Shown: positions 16,644 to 25,115 of the stretch, piece after piece
How the letters are laid out: each line of letters begins with the position of its first letter
How positions within the stretch are numbered: the stretch's first letter is position 1
Assembly (NCBI RefSeq): GCF_000308655.1
Contig: NZ_BAGC01000044.1
Coordinates: 124,001-188,000 of the forward strand
Reading direction: 5' to 3'
DNA: 64,000 nucleotides
From: Nocardia niigatensis NBRC 100131
GTDB taxonomy: Bacteria; Actinomycetota; Actinomycetes; Mycobacteriales; Mycobacteriaceae
Position numbers and translations under genes: made by a program
Notes under the pieces: model-generated
Told to the model about the DNA's origin: nothing
The model's database searches: none
The model's input: the letters and a program-made list of their open reading frames with translations, nothing else

Positions 16644-18284
16644 CTACTCACCGGACAGCGCGTGTCCGACGATCTCCTCGGCGGCGGCCTGGACCTGGGC
16701 GAGGTGCTCGGGCCCTTGGAAGGATTCGGCGTAGATCTTGTATTTGTCCTCGGTGCCCGACGGGCGAGCGGCGAACCAGGCGTTCTCGGTGGTGACCTTG
16801 AGGCCGCCGAGGGCCGCGCCGTTGCCGCGGGCGCGGGTCTGAATGCCGGCGATGGGCTCGCCGGCGATTTCGGTCGCGGTGATCATGTCCGGCGTCAACG
16901 CCGCCAGGCGGGTCTTCTGTTCCGGGGTGGCGGTGGCATCGATGCGGGCGTAGGCGGGTGAGCCGTACCGCTTTTCGAGTTCGGCGTAGCGGGTGGACGG
17001 GCTCTGCCCGGTGACGGCGGTGATCTCCGCGGCCAGCAGGGCGAGCAGGATGCCGTCCTTGTCGGTGGTCCACACGGTGCCGTCCATGCGCAGGAACGAG
17101 GCGCCCGCGGATTCCTCGCCGCCGAAAGCCAGGCTGCCACTGAACAATCCGGGCACGAACCATTTGAATCCGACCGGCACCTCGTACACGTCGCGGCCCA
17201 GCACGCCGACCACCCGGTCGATCATGGAAGACGTCACCACCGTCTTGCCGATCTTGGTCAGCGCGTCCCACCCCATCCGGTTGGCGATCAGGTATTCGAT
17301 CGCCACCGCCAGGTAGTGGTTCGGATTCATCAGTCCCGCATCGGGAGTCACGATCCCGTGCCGGTCCGCGTCCGCGTCATTGCCGGTGGAAATGTCGTAA
17401 TCGTCGCGAATCGCCACCAGCGAGGCCATGGCGTACCGCGACGACGGATCCATTCGGATCCGCCCATCGGAGTCCAGCGTCATGAACCGCCAGGTCGGAT
17501 CGACGAACGGATTCACCACCTCGAGCTCGAGGTCGTACCGCTGCCCGATCTCCTCCCAGTAGTCCACCGAGGCCCCGCCCATGGGATCCGCGCCCAGCCG
17601 AATCCCGGCGCCCCGAATGGCGTCCAGATTCAGCACATTGGGTAGGTCCGAGATGTAGCGGTCCAGATAGTCGTAGCGCTCGACATTGGCGGCCAGCGCC
17701 TGCGCCAGTGAGGTGCGCCTGACGTCGGCGAGTCCCGTGCGCAGCAGCTCGTTGGCGCGCGCGGCGATGGCGTCGGTGGCGATGGTGTCGGCGGGCCCGC
17801 CGTGCGGCGGGTTGTATTTGAATCCGCCGTCACGCGGCGGATTGTGCGAGGGCGTCACCACGATGCCGTCGGCCTGATGCCGGGTCCCGCCCCGATTGTG
17901 CCGCAGCACTGCGTGACTCAAAGCCGGTGTGGGCGTGTACCTGTCACGCGAATCGATGACGGCGGTGACGCCGTTGGCGGCGAGCACCTCGAGCGCGGTG
18001 GTCCAGGCGGGCTCGGACAGCGCGTGCGTGTCGCGAGCCAGGTACACCGGCCCGGTAATGCCGCGTGAGGCACGGTATTCCACGATGGCCTGGGTGATGG
18101 CGAGGATGTGCGCCTCGTTGAACGCGCAGTCCAGGCTCGACCCGCGATGCCCGGAAGTACCGAAGGACACCAGCTGCGCGGGATCCGACGGATCCGGAAT
18201 CCGGCTGTAGTAGGCCGTCACCAGGTGCGCGATGTCCTCGAGGTCCGTGGCCCGCGCCGGTCGTCCGGCTCGATCGTGGGCCAT
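16644..18284 (-). CDS. pgm: Phosphoglucomutase (alpha-D-glucose phosphate-specific)
   Basis: A 546-residue enzyme from ATG 18284, with GGGAGGT 6 bp upstream; 546 is the length of E. coli Pgm. It interconverts glucose-1-P and glucose-6-P, feeding glycogen, trehalose and cell-wall sugar synthesis. Landmarks are VSFGTSGHRGSS near residue 37, the catalytic serine loop TPSHNPPRDGG near 142, the Mg loop DADADRHG near 300, the sugar loop GGEESAGASF near 390 and the phosphate loop RPSGTEDKYKI near 515. The gene is complete, and crcB lies immediately upstream on the same strand. Confidence 0.95.
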   Translation of the reverse strand: MAHDRAGRPARATDLEDIAHLVTAYYSRIPDPSDPAQLVSFGTSGHRGSSLDCAFNEAHILAITQAIVEYRASRGITGPVYLARDTHALSEPAWTTALEVLAANGVTAVIDSRDRYTPTPALSHAVLRHNRGGTRHQADGIVVTPSHNPPRDGGFKYNPPHGGPADTIATDAIAARANELLRTGLADVRRTSLAQALAANVERYDYLDRYISDLPNVLNLDAIRGAGIRLGADPMGGASVDYWEEIGQRYDLELEVVNPFVDPTWRFMTLDSDGRIRMDPSSRYAMASLVAIRDDYDISTGNDADADRHGIVTPDAGLMNPNHYLAVAIEYLIANRMGWDALTKIGKTVVTSSMIDRVVGVLGRDVYEVPVGFKWFVPGLFSGSLAFGGEESAGASFLRMDGTVWTTDKDGILLALLAAEITAVTGQSPSTRYAELEKRYGSPAYARIDATATPEQKTRLAALTPDMITATEIAGEPIAGIQTRARGNGAALGGLKVTTENAWFAARPSGTEDKYKIYAESFQGPEHLAQVQAAAEEIVGHALSGE

Positions 18285-18331
18285 GCCCGCACCTCCCTTC
18301 CGTATCGCCTGTGCGCGACTGGTCATGAGCA

Positions 18332-18694
18332 TCACGGCCACACCCACTGCCCGAGGAAGGCACCGAGGTACGCCGCGGCCAGACTTGCGCCGACGCCGAT
18401 CACGACGTTCGCCACCGCATAGCTGTACGCGCCCTCCTCGGCCAATCGAACCGTTTCGTACCCGAACGTACTGAACGTGGTCAGCGCACCGCAGAAACCC
18501 GTTCCCACGGCAGCGAGGAGCCAATGATTTGCTCCCGCACCGATCAACGCGCCCAGCACGGCCGAACCGCCCATGTTCACCGCCAGTGTGCCCAGGGGGA
18601 GAACACTATCGAATCGATGGGCCAACGCGCGATCCGCCAGATACCGGACGGGCGCTCCGAAGAGCGCGCCGACGATCACCAGCAGCGCCGTCAA
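18332..18694 (-). CDS. crcB: Fluoride ion channel subunit CrcB
   Basis: About 120 residues. Four membrane helices and the Fluc signatures GALFGAPVRYLAD near the N-terminus and CGALTTFSTFGYE near residue 75 are present. The start is chosen as TTG at 18694, which overlaps the stop of the DUF190 gene (ATTGA); the longer open frame is out of place because it covers that gene. Fluc channels are dual-topology dimers. Here the second crcB two genes away suggests a heterodimer that expels fluoride. Confidence 0.88.
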   Translation of the reverse strand: MTALLVIVGALFGAPVRYLADRALAHRFDSVLPLGTLAVNMGGSAVLGALIGAGANHWLLAAVGTGFCGALTTFSTFGYETVRLAEEGAYSYAVANVVIGVGASLAAAYLGAFLGQWVWP

Positions 18695-19050
18695 TGCCGC
18701 ACCCCGGTGAAGACTTCGACGGGCGAGAGCGCCACGGTGACCGAATCCAGCAGGTCCGCATTGTTTTCCACGAAGGCCCGCAGGCGCGCGGTGTCGTCGA
18801 TGATCATCACCAGCACCGGCAGCCGCTCGGCGAGATCGAGCAGCCTGGCGGTGTGAATATGGGAGGACACCCCGTAGCCCTCGACGCCGCGCCACACGCT
18901 CGCCCCTACCAATCCGGCATCACGGGCACGCTTCACGATCTCGTGATAGCGGGGCCGGTGCCGATACGTGTCGTCCTCGCCCAGCAGCACTGTCAGCCGC
19001 GACGCCGGTACCCACTGCCGAACCGCGTCACTCATCGACTCTGTACTCAT
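18691..19050 (-). CDS. DUF190 protein between the two crcB genes
   Basis: A 119-residue cytoplasmic protein of the DUF190 family (RLTVLLGEDDTYRHRPRYHEI, then YGVSSHIHTARLLDLAERLPV). DUF190 genes lie next to crcB in many bacteria and have a small ferredoxin-like/PII-like fold, so a regulatory or ligand-binding role for the channel is likely. It overlaps the upstream crcB by 23 bp and the downstream crcB by 4 bp, a tightly coupled operon. Confidence 0.82.
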   Translation of the reverse strand: MSTESMSDAVRQWVPASRLTVLLGEDDTYRHRPRYHEIVKRARDAGLVGASVWRGVEGYGVSSHIHTARLLDLAERLPVLVMIIDDTARLRAFVENNADLLDSVTVALSPVEVFTGVRH

Positions 19051-19471
19051 CGCCTGCCCCCAATCGTCGTGCCGTTACCGATACCCACCGTGTCGCACTC
19101 ACGCCGAGCACGACCGAAATCAGCCCTGTCATCACCGTTCCCCCGAGGTAGGCGAGCCCTGCGCCGACCCGACCTGATTCGAGCAGTGTACGAACCTCCA
19201 CGGCGTAGGTGGACATGGTGGTGAAACCGCCGAGGACGCCGACACCGAGGAACGGCCGCAATAGCCGGTGCGCCACCCAGATCTCGGTGATACACACCAT
19301 CAATACCCCGATGAGGAAACAGCCGAACACGTTGACCGCCAGGGTCTGCCATGGAATCGCGCCCCGGTGCGGCACCCACAGGCTCACGGTGTATCGAGCC
19401 TCCGCGCCGATCGCGCCGCCCACCGCGATGACACCGAGCAGGGCGGCGTCCACGCCCGAAACGTTCGCCAC
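19028..19471 (-). CDS. crcB: Fluoride ion channel subunit CrcB (second copy)
   Basis: About 147 residues from a GTG preceded by AGGAGG; the neighbouring GTG at 19474 is an alternative. Four membrane helices are visible, with GGAIGAEARYTVS near residue 16 and GGFTTMSTYAVEV near 90, the Fluc pore signature. The C-terminal tail (RRLGAGDEYRVDE) is hydrophilic and its end overlaps the DUF190 start. It is the first gene of the crcB-DUF190-crcB unit. I looked for a fluoride riboswitch upstream and saw no convincing one. Confidence 0.85.
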   Translation of the reverse strand: MANVSGVDAALLGVIAVGGAIGAEARYTVSLWVPHRGAIPWQTLAVNVFGCFLIGVLMVCITEIWVAHRLLRPFLGVGVLGGFTTMSTYAVEVRTLLESGRVGAGLAYLGGTVMTGLISVVLGVSATRWVSVTARRLGAGDEYRVDE

Positions 19472-19597
19472 CACCCCCTCCTCTCCACGTAGCCGAATAG
19501 TTGCTGCTCGGCGTGTTGCTGAGGCCGAACAATAGCCCGGAACTGCGAGGATAGTGCCGCTTGCCCGGTGTTGTCCCATCGGCCTCGAGGAGCCAAG

Positions 19598-20060
19598 TTG
19601 GCGGTCCGCCAATCGATCAGAAAGATGCTGGTCCAAAGCTTCGGAATCGCCGTCGCGCTGCTGGCCGTCATGGCCGCCGCCCCCGCACGGCGCGGCCCGC
19701 ATGGGCGAGCACATCACCCTCGACGGCATTCGCGCGGTCGAGCGCTTCGCCCCAGCGGGACTGGGTGATTCGCCGGTCGGCCTGGCGGCTGTTCGGCTGG
19801 CGCGGTGGCCATCGGTTCGCGGCCGCGCTCGCCCCCGACTACACGCCGGAGCTGCCGATCGTCGGCGTCATTGAAGGCGGCGTACCGGTCAATACGGGCA
19901 AAATTGCCATCCCGGCAGGGAATTCGCCGCAGCCACTGTTCGGATTGGGCTTCGCGGTCGCCGAGGGCATGTAGGGCGAATACCACGCCGAGATCCAACT
20001 CGACAGCTCGCTCAACCCCTTCGGCTTCTCGGCACCGCCATTTTCCCCGGCTCCCTCACC
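19598..20060 (+). pseudogene. Broken LIP-family secretory lipase gene
   Basis: Fragments of one LIP-family lipase lie in order but in different frames: a signal-peptide-like start (FGIAVALLAVMAA), MGEHITLDGIRAVERFAPAG (ATG at 19701), then FGWRGGHRFAAALAPDYTPE and GVIEGGVPVNTGKIA, then FGLGFAVAEGM, a TAG stop, and GEYHAEIQLDSSLNPFGF beyond it. In working relatives the middle part reads GYSGGG; here it is GWRGGH, so the nucleophile serine is gone as well. At least one frameshift, a nonsense codon and a missing 5' part make it dead. Confidence 0.7.
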
Positions 20061-20137
20061 GCCATGAACCACCCGTCCACCGGTGCGCGGGCCTGACCCC
20101 GCCCTCCAACTGCCGCTGACCGCGGTAAGCCGAAAAA

Positions 20138-20175
20138 GAAGCGGCCCCAATCACTTTCGTGAGCGGGGCCGCTTC
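20138..20175 (-). terminator. Terminator of the DHA2 MFS gene
   Basis: GAAGCGGCCCC (20138-20148) pairs perfectly with GGGGCCGCTTC (20165-20175), with an inner TCAC/GTGA stem. On the minus strand it is followed by CTTTTTC. It lies 68 bp beyond the stop at 20243. Confidence 0.85.
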
Positions 20176-20242
20176 CATTCCGGACCTCACCGTCCGGTTC
20201 CGGGACGGCCGGCGGGAACCCGCCGGGACAGGAGCGGGAAAC

Positions 20243-21739
20243 TCAGTGCGCCAGAACGGGTTCGCCCTCGGCCGGGACCGGCACCTGGTTCGGCATGATC
20301 AAGCCGGTGACCACCGCGCCGACCACGAAGATCGCGGCGGCCCACCAGAAGGTGGTGGTGTAGCTCTTCACCGCGGCCTCCGCCAGCACCGCCGCCGAGG
20401 GCGGCACGTGGCTCGAGGCGTAGTTGTCGAATGCCGTCGCGGCCAGCGTGCTCAGCAGCGCGGTGCCGATGGAACCGCCGACCTGCTGGCTGGTGTTCAC
20501 CATGGCCGAGGCGACACCGGCGTCGGTGTGGTGCACGCCCGAGGTCGCACCGCTGAAGGCGGTGGACATCGCCATACCCAGGCCCAGGCCCATCAGCACC
20601 AGGCTCGGCAGGATGTGGCTCGCGTAGCCGGTGTCCACGCCGATGCGGGTCAGCAGCACCATTCCCACTGTGGCGAACAGGAATCCGCTCACCACGGTCA
20701 CCTTCGGGCCGACCCGGGGGATCAGCAGGGCGGGCACGGTGGTGGAGGCCGCCACCATGCCGGCGACCATGGGCAGGAAGGCCACGCCGGTACGGATCGG
20801 CGAGAACCCCAGCTGCTGCTGCATGTAGTAGGTGAGGAACAGGAACATGGCGAACATGCCGATGCCGATGGTGAACACCGTGACGTAGGACGCGCCGCGG
20901 GTCTTGTCCAGCACCACGCGCAGCGGCAGCAGCGGATGCGCGACCCGCTGTTCCAGCCACGCGAACACTCCCAGCAGCACCACGCCGCCGATCAGGAAGG
21001 ACAGGGTCAGGCCGTTGGTCCAGCCGTCGGACTCGGCGTGCGAGAAGCCGTAGACGATGGCGAACAGCGCCGCGGTGACCGCCAGGGTGCCGGGCAGATC
21101 CAGCTTGGGCCGCTCGGTGGCGGTGTGCTTGGCCAGCAGCAGGATCGCGCCGACGAGCGCGACGGCCGCGAAGACCAGGTTCACGTACATCACCCAGCGC
21201 CACGAGGCCCACTCGGTGAGCGCGCCGCCCAGTAGCAGGCCCAGCGCGCCGCCGGCGCCGGCGATGGCGCCGAAGATGCCGAAAGCCTTTGCACGCTCGG
21301 CGGGTTCGGTGAAGGTAACGGTCAGCAGCGACAGTGCGGCGGGCGCCAGCAGCGCCGCGAACACGCCCTGCGCGACGCGAGAGCCGACCAGCACCTCGAA
21401 GTTGCCGGCCGCGCCGCCGACGGCCGAGGCGACCGCGAAGCCGACCAGGCCGGTGATGAAGGTGGCGCGCCGGCCGAACAGGTCGGAGAGCCGGCCGCCG
21501 AGCAGCAGCAGGCTGCCGAAGGCGAGTGCGTAGCCGGTGATGACCCACTGCCGTTCGCCATTGGAGAAGCCCAGATCGGCCTGCGCGTGCGGCAGCGCGA
21601 TGTTCACGACGGTCGCGTCCAGCACGACCATCAACTGGGCGACGCCGAGTACGGCGAGCACCCACCAGCGCATGGCGTGCGAGCCGCGGCGCGACTCCGC
21701 GGCCGGTGCCGCGACCTCTTTCTCGAGAGCTGTTGTCAT
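20243..21739 (-). CDS. DHA2-type MFS multidrug exporter (14 TM)
   Basis: A 498-residue proton-driven exporter of the EmrB/QacA type. Landmarks are LMVVLDATVVNIALPHAQ in TM1 (motif D1), GRLSDLFGRRATF in the loop 2-3 motif A, and AIAGAGGALGLLLGGAL in motif C of antiporters. Fourteen hydrophobic segments fit the DHA2 subfamily. It is divergent from the TetR gene at 21858, and the 118-bp gap holds several palindromes, so TetR-controlled drug efflux is likely. The substrate is not known. Confidence 0.88.
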   Translation of the reverse strand: MTTALEKEVAAPAAESRRGSHAMRWWVLAVLGVAQLMVVLDATVVNIALPHAQADLGFSNGERQWVITGYALAFGSLLLLGGRLSDLFGRRATFITGLVGFAVASAVGGAAGNFEVLVGSRVAQGVFAALLAPAALSLLTVTFTEPAERAKAFGIFGAIAGAGGALGLLLGGALTEWASWRWVMYVNLVFAAVALVGAILLLAKHTATERPKLDLPGTLAVTAALFAIVYGFSHAESDGWTNGLTLSFLIGGVVLLGVFAWLEQRVAHPLLPLRVVLDKTRGASYVTVFTIGIGMFAMFLFLTYYMQQQLGFSPIRTGVAFLPMVAGMVAASTTVPALLIPRVGPKVTVVSGFLFATVGMVLLTRIGVDTGYASHILPSLVLMGLGLGMAMSTAFSGATSGVHHTDAGVASAMVNTSQQVGGSIGTALLSTLAATAFDNYASSHVPPSAAVLAEAAVKSYTTTFWWAAAIFVVGAVVTGLIMPNQVPVPAEGEPVLAH

Positions 21740-21768
21740 GGTGGTTTTCCTCGTCCCCTAGGATTAGT

Positions 21769-21827
21769 GGAGAAGCCGTCTCCGCTTACCGGTAAAAGCT
21801 ACCAGCAAAACGGAGATAGTTCCTCCG
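21769..21827. promoter_or_regulatory. Palindromes between MFS exporter and TetR genes
   Basis: Three inverted repeats sit in the shared promoter region: GGAGA-N5-TCTCC (21769-21783), TTACCGGTAA (21786-21795, perfect) and CGGAG-N7-CTCCG (21811-21827). One or more should be the operator of the adjacent TetR repressor. Confidence 0.5.
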
Positions 21828-21857
21828 GATAATCCCGATTGCTGTTAGGATCAGGGT

Positions 21858-22532
21858 GTGAATCACGTCACCACCGCGCCCCCACCTCGGCGTCTGCGCG
21901 CGGACGCCGCCCGCAATCAGCAGCGCATCATCGCGGCCGCCCGCGAGTTGTTCGCCGATCGCGGGCTGGAGGTCACTCTCGACGATGTGGCCGAACACGC
22001 CGGCGTCGGCGTCGGCACCGTCTACCGCCGCTTCGCCAACAAACAGGAACTCATCTCCGAGGTCTTCGACCAGATGGTCACCGGTCTCGCTGGAGCCGTG
22101 GATGTGGCACTGCACCATCCAGACCCGTGGCAGGGCCTGGTCGATCTGTTCGATTACTCGTGCCGGCACATCGCGCTCAACCGCGGGTTCGGCGAGGTGA
22201 TCCTCGAACTGCACGACAGCATGGATCGCTTCGTGTGCATGAAGGATCAGATCCGGCCCGGCATGCAGGCAGTCATCCAGCGCGCCAAGGACGCCGGGGC
22301 GCTGCAGCCCGACATCGAGGCGGGCGACTTCTTCGCCATGGTCAATATGGTCGACGGCATGGCCGGATTCGCCCGGCCCGTCAATCCCGACGTATGGGAG
22401 CGCTATATGGCGCTGATCCTCAATGGCGTGCGCGGCGACGGCGTGCCCCGACTGGCCCTGACGCAGCCGCCGCTGACCGAGGAAGAGGTGGAGCGAGCCA
22501 AGGCCGCGGCATATACCCCGCGCAAACGGTAG
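21858..22532 (+). CDS. TetR-family regulator of the adjacent MFS exporter
   Basis: A 224-residue regulator with GTG start. The N-terminal HTH spans residues 15-60 (RRIIAAARELFADRGLEV-type helix, VAEHAGVGVGTVYRRFANKQ). The C-terminal ligand-binding part is helical and resembles the TetR_C SbtR-like group common in actinomycetes. Divergent orientation to the DHA2 exporter makes it the likely local repressor, released by an exported compound. Confidence 0.85.
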   Translation: MNHVTTAPPPRRLRADAARNQQRIIAAARELFADRGLEVTLDDVAEHAGVGVGTVYRRFANKQELISEVFDQMVTGLAGAVDVALHHPDPWQGLVDLFDYSCRHIALNRGFGEVILELHDSMDRFVCMKDQIRPGMQAVIQRAKDAGALQPDIEAGDFFAMVNMVDGMAGFARPVNPDVWERYMALILNGVRGDGVPRLALTQPPLTEEEVERAKAAAYTPRKR

Positions 22533-22565
22533 CGCACATCACACTCGCGGTTTAAAGTTGGTCGC

Positions 22566-23864
22566 ATGACCAACTCTTGGGTGAACTGGGCCGGGGATCA
22601 GAGCTGCACCCCGGAAGCCATCACCGAACCGAGCTCGCCCGAGGACGTCGCGGCAGTACTCGCACAGGCCGAAGCGAATGGGCACACCGTCCGGGTCGCC
22701 GGATCGGGACATTCCTTCACCGAGACCGTGCTCACCGACGGCACGCTCATGCGCCTGAACAAACTGGACCGGATCCTGAACGTGGACCGCGAATCCGGAC
22801 TGGTCCGGGTGGAAGCGGGCATCACCCTCAATGCCACCAGCAACGCGCTGCATCCGCTGGGCCTGGCCTTCCCCAACCTCGGCGACATCGACGTGCAGTC
22901 CATCGCCGGCGCCACCGCGACCGGCACCCACGGCACCGGATCCAAGCTCCAGAATCTCTCAGCCGCACTGCATTCCGTCGAACTCATGCTCGCCGACGGC
23001 AGCCGGGTCGAACTCAACGAACAGACCGACCCCGACGGCTGGCGCGCCGCCCGCGTGAACGTGGGCGCCCTGGGCGTCGTCACTGCCGTGACCCTGCAGA
23101 TGGTGCCGTCATTCGTGCTCGAGGGCATCGAGCGACCGGTCCCGGTCGAGGATGTGCTGGCCGATCTCGACACCTACGTCGAGGGGAATGAGCACTTCGA
23201 GTTCTACATGTTCGCGCACAGCCCGCTGGCCATGACCAAGCGCAACAACCGGGTCGAGCTGCCCGAGCGACCGCGCGGCAAGGCCGTGGACTGGTTCTCC
23301 GACATCCTCATGACCAACTACACCTTCGACGCCCTCTGCCGGCTCACCCGCCGCCGCCCGAGCCTGATCCCGATGATCCAGCGCAGCGCGGCCTACGCGG
23401 GCAGTTACCGCCGCCAGGTCGAGCGCTCCTACAAGGTCTTCGCCAGCCCCCGGCTGTTCCGCTTCACCGAGATGGAATACGCACTGCCGCGCGAACATTC
23501 GGCCGACGCGATCCGCGAGATCAAGGAGGTGGCCAAGCATTTCGACACCCCGATGCCGATAGAGGTGCGCTGGGTCGCCCCCGACGACGCCTTCCTTTCG
23601 CCCGCCGGCGGCCGCGAGACCTGCTACATCGCCGTGCACCAGTACCAGGGCATGAACTACGAGCCCTATTTCCGGGCCTGCGAACGCGTCTTCGACCGCT
23701 ACAACGGCCGCCCGCACTGGGGCAAGCGCCACTTCCAGACCGCCGAGACCCTGGCCGAGCGCTATCCGGACTGGGAGAAGTTCGCCGAGGTCCGCCGTCG
23801 TTTCGATCCGAAAGGCCGCTTCACCAACGCCTACATCGAGCGCGTCCTCGGGCCGGTGCACTGA
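22566..23864 (+). CDS. D-arabinono-1,4-lactone oxidase / L-gulono-lactone oxidase-like
   Basis: A 432-residue FAD enzyme of the VAO/sugar-lactone oxidase family. The PP-loop VRVAGSGHSFTETVL (residues 41-55) has the GHS histidine used for covalent FAD in this family. SIAGATATGTHGTG near 117 contacts FAD. The C-terminal ALO domain ends with HWGKRHFQTAETLAERYPDW near 380. It oxidises aldonolactones to ascorbate-type products in relatives such as mycobacterial Rv1771. It begins 33 bp after the TetR gene, but a functional link is not obvious. Confidence 0.85.
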   Translation: MTNSWVNWAGDQSCTPEAITEPSSPEDVAAVLAQAEANGHTVRVAGSGHSFTETVLTDGTLMRLNKLDRILNVDRESGLVRVEAGITLNATSNALHPLGLAFPNLGDIDVQSIAGATATGTHGTGSKLQNLSAALHSVELMLADGSRVELNEQTDPDGWRAARVNVGALGVVTAVTLQMVPSFVLEGIERPVPVEDVLADLDTYVEGNEHFEFYMFAHSPLAMTKRNNRVELPERPRGKAVDWFSDILMTNYTFDALCRLTRRRPSLIPMIQRSAAYAGSYRRQVERSYKVFASPRLFRFTEMEYALPREHSADAIREIKEVAKHFDTPMPIEVRWVAPDDAFLSPAGGRETCYIAVHQYQGMNYEPYFRACERVFDRYNGRPHWGKRHFQTAETLAERYPDWEKFAEVRRRFDPKGRFTNAYIERVLGPVH

Positions 23865-23956
23865 GAAACCGAGGCCGCTGCCCTGACGAACCGACTAGTA
23901 TCAATTGCTGAAAGATCGCTGCTCTTCCTGGTGTGACTACCACGTAGGAGGTTCCG

Positions 23957-24037
23957 ATGACTTCACTCAGCGACAACGGGAAAGCCGCCGGCCGGGCAGG
24001 CAAAGTCGAGTCGATGTCCGACGGTGGATCGAAGTAG
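23957..24037 (+). CDS. Possible 26-residue small protein
   Basis: ATG at 23957 follows a strong TAGGAGG sequence by 4 bp, and the frame runs 26 codons (MTSLSDNGKAAGRAGK then VESMSDGGSK) to TAG. The peptide is hydrophilic and rich in Ser, Gly and Lys. Its stop sits in a second TAGGAG motif that may serve the next gene. The good ribosome binding site is the only support. It could be a leader peptide for the downstream helical protein. Confidence 0.4.
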   Translation: MTSLSDNGKAAGRAGKVESMSDGGSK

Positions 24038-24051
24038 GAGACGCCGAGACC

Positions 24052-24417
24052 ATGCCTAAGAATGACGATTCCGACGACAAAGCCGAACGCCTGGCCGACG
24101 ACCTGCGCACCACCGCCGACGATTTGAGCACCGACCTCGGGGTCACCGCCTCCGACCTGCGTGAGCGGGCCGAATCGGCGGCGGGCCAACTGGCCGAACG
24201 GGCCAGCGGAGCCGCGGCCGAACTGGCCGAACGGGCGCAGAGCGCGGCCGCCGATCTCGCCGATATGGCGAAATCCTTCGCCGACAGGATCACTCCCGAG
24301 GATCTGCAGAGCACCCTGGAAACGGTGCGGGCCAATCTCGACCACGCCGCACAGGATGTGCTCGCCGCGGTCAACGAGATTGTCACCGCGCTGAAGAACA
24401 GGGGCGGCGGAAAGTAG
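24052..24417 (+). CDS. Small Ala-rich helical repeat protein
   Basis: A 121-residue cytoplasmic protein from ATG 24052. It is almost entirely amphipathic helix with an imperfect 11-residue repeat (SAAGQLAERASG, AAAELAERAQS, AAADLADMAKS), like LEA or apolipoprotein-type sequences and phasins. Such proteins can coat lipid or polymer surfaces or protect under drying. It ends shortly before a hairpin. No defined family is recognised. Confidence 0.65.
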   Translation: MPKNDDSDDKAERLADDLRTTADDLSTDLGVTASDLRERAESAAGQLAERASGAAAELAERAQSAAADLADMAKSFADRITPEDLQSTLETVRANLDHAAQDVLAAVNEIVTALKNRGGGK

Positions 24418-24423
24418 TCCGGC

Positions 24424-24464
24424 CAACCCCGGTTCCGGGCCGACACGGCCTGGAACCAGGGTTG
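24424..24464 (+). terminator. Hairpin after the helical repeat protein
   Basis: CAACCCCGGTTCCGGGCC (24424-24441) pairs with GGCCTGGAACCAGGGTTG (24447-24464) with one mismatch and one G-T pair around a 5-nt loop. It sits 7 bp after the stop. Confidence 0.6.
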
Positions 24465-24607
24465 CCCATTGTGCGCCAGACCCCGACCGACCGTCCGGAG
24501 TGATGCGCGTCAAGGGGGATATGCCATGGAGACCCGGCACCCCGACCAGCCCTTAAACTCCCATTCGAAACATAACGAAATCGTCTCGGATTGGATCTGC
24601 GCGCATC

Positions 24608-25009
24608 ATGCTCAAGGGCTTCAAAGACTTCCTGATGAGGGGCAACGTCATCGATCTCGCGGTGGCCGTCGTCATGGGTACGGCCTTCACCGCCATCGTG
24701 ACCTCGGTGACCAAGGGTGTGATCGAACCACTGCTCGCGACTCTCGGCGGCAACAAGGAATACGGTCTGGGCTTCCAGCTGCTGTCCGACAAGCCGTCCA
24801 CCTTCGTCGCCCTCGGGCCGATCATCAGCGCCGGCATCAACTTTCTGTGCGTGGCCGCGGTCCTCTACTTCGTGCTCATCCTCCCGATGAACACCATCAA
24901 GAACCGGCTCAGCAAGCCCACCGCGGTGAAGGCCGACCCAACCGAGCTCGAGCTCCTCACCGAGATCCGCGACCTGCTCGCGAAGCAGAACGCGAACGCC
25001 GACAAGTAA
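24608..25009 (+). CDS. mscL: Large-conductance mechanosensitive channel MscL
   Basis: A 133-residue channel subunit. The N-terminal amphipathic helix MLKGFKDFLMRGNVIDLAVA leads into TM1 (VVMGTAFTAIVTS), a periplasmic loop, TM2 (NFLCVAAVLYFVLILPMN) and a cytoplasmic bundle ending ELLTEIRDLLAKQ. This is the complete MscL pattern. The channel opens on sudden osmotic downshift to release solutes. No ribosome binding site is seen before the ATG. Confidence 0.95.
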   Translation: MLKGFKDFLMRGNVIDLAVAVVMGTAFTAIVTSVTKGVIEPLLATLGGNKEYGLGFQLLSDKPSTFVALGPIISAGINFLCVAAVLYFVLILPMNTIKNRLSKPTAVKADPTELELLTEIRDLLAKQNANADK

Positions 25010-25115
25010 GTGATCTCTCCCCGGTCAGCGGCCGGGCCGTGCCGCAGCGCGCGGGTAGGCTTAGCCAGGTTGTTGCCAGCAGCTTGACCTACGCCTAATC
25101 GAGGAGGCGGAAACC

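Noticed and set aside
19475..19600. Fluoride riboswitch upstream of crcB
   Set aside because: The conserved pseudoknot pattern was not found by eye; a covariance-model search would settle it.
24521..24556. 12-codon leader frame before mscL
   Set aside because: It has only a nearby purine-rich stretch and too little length to support it.
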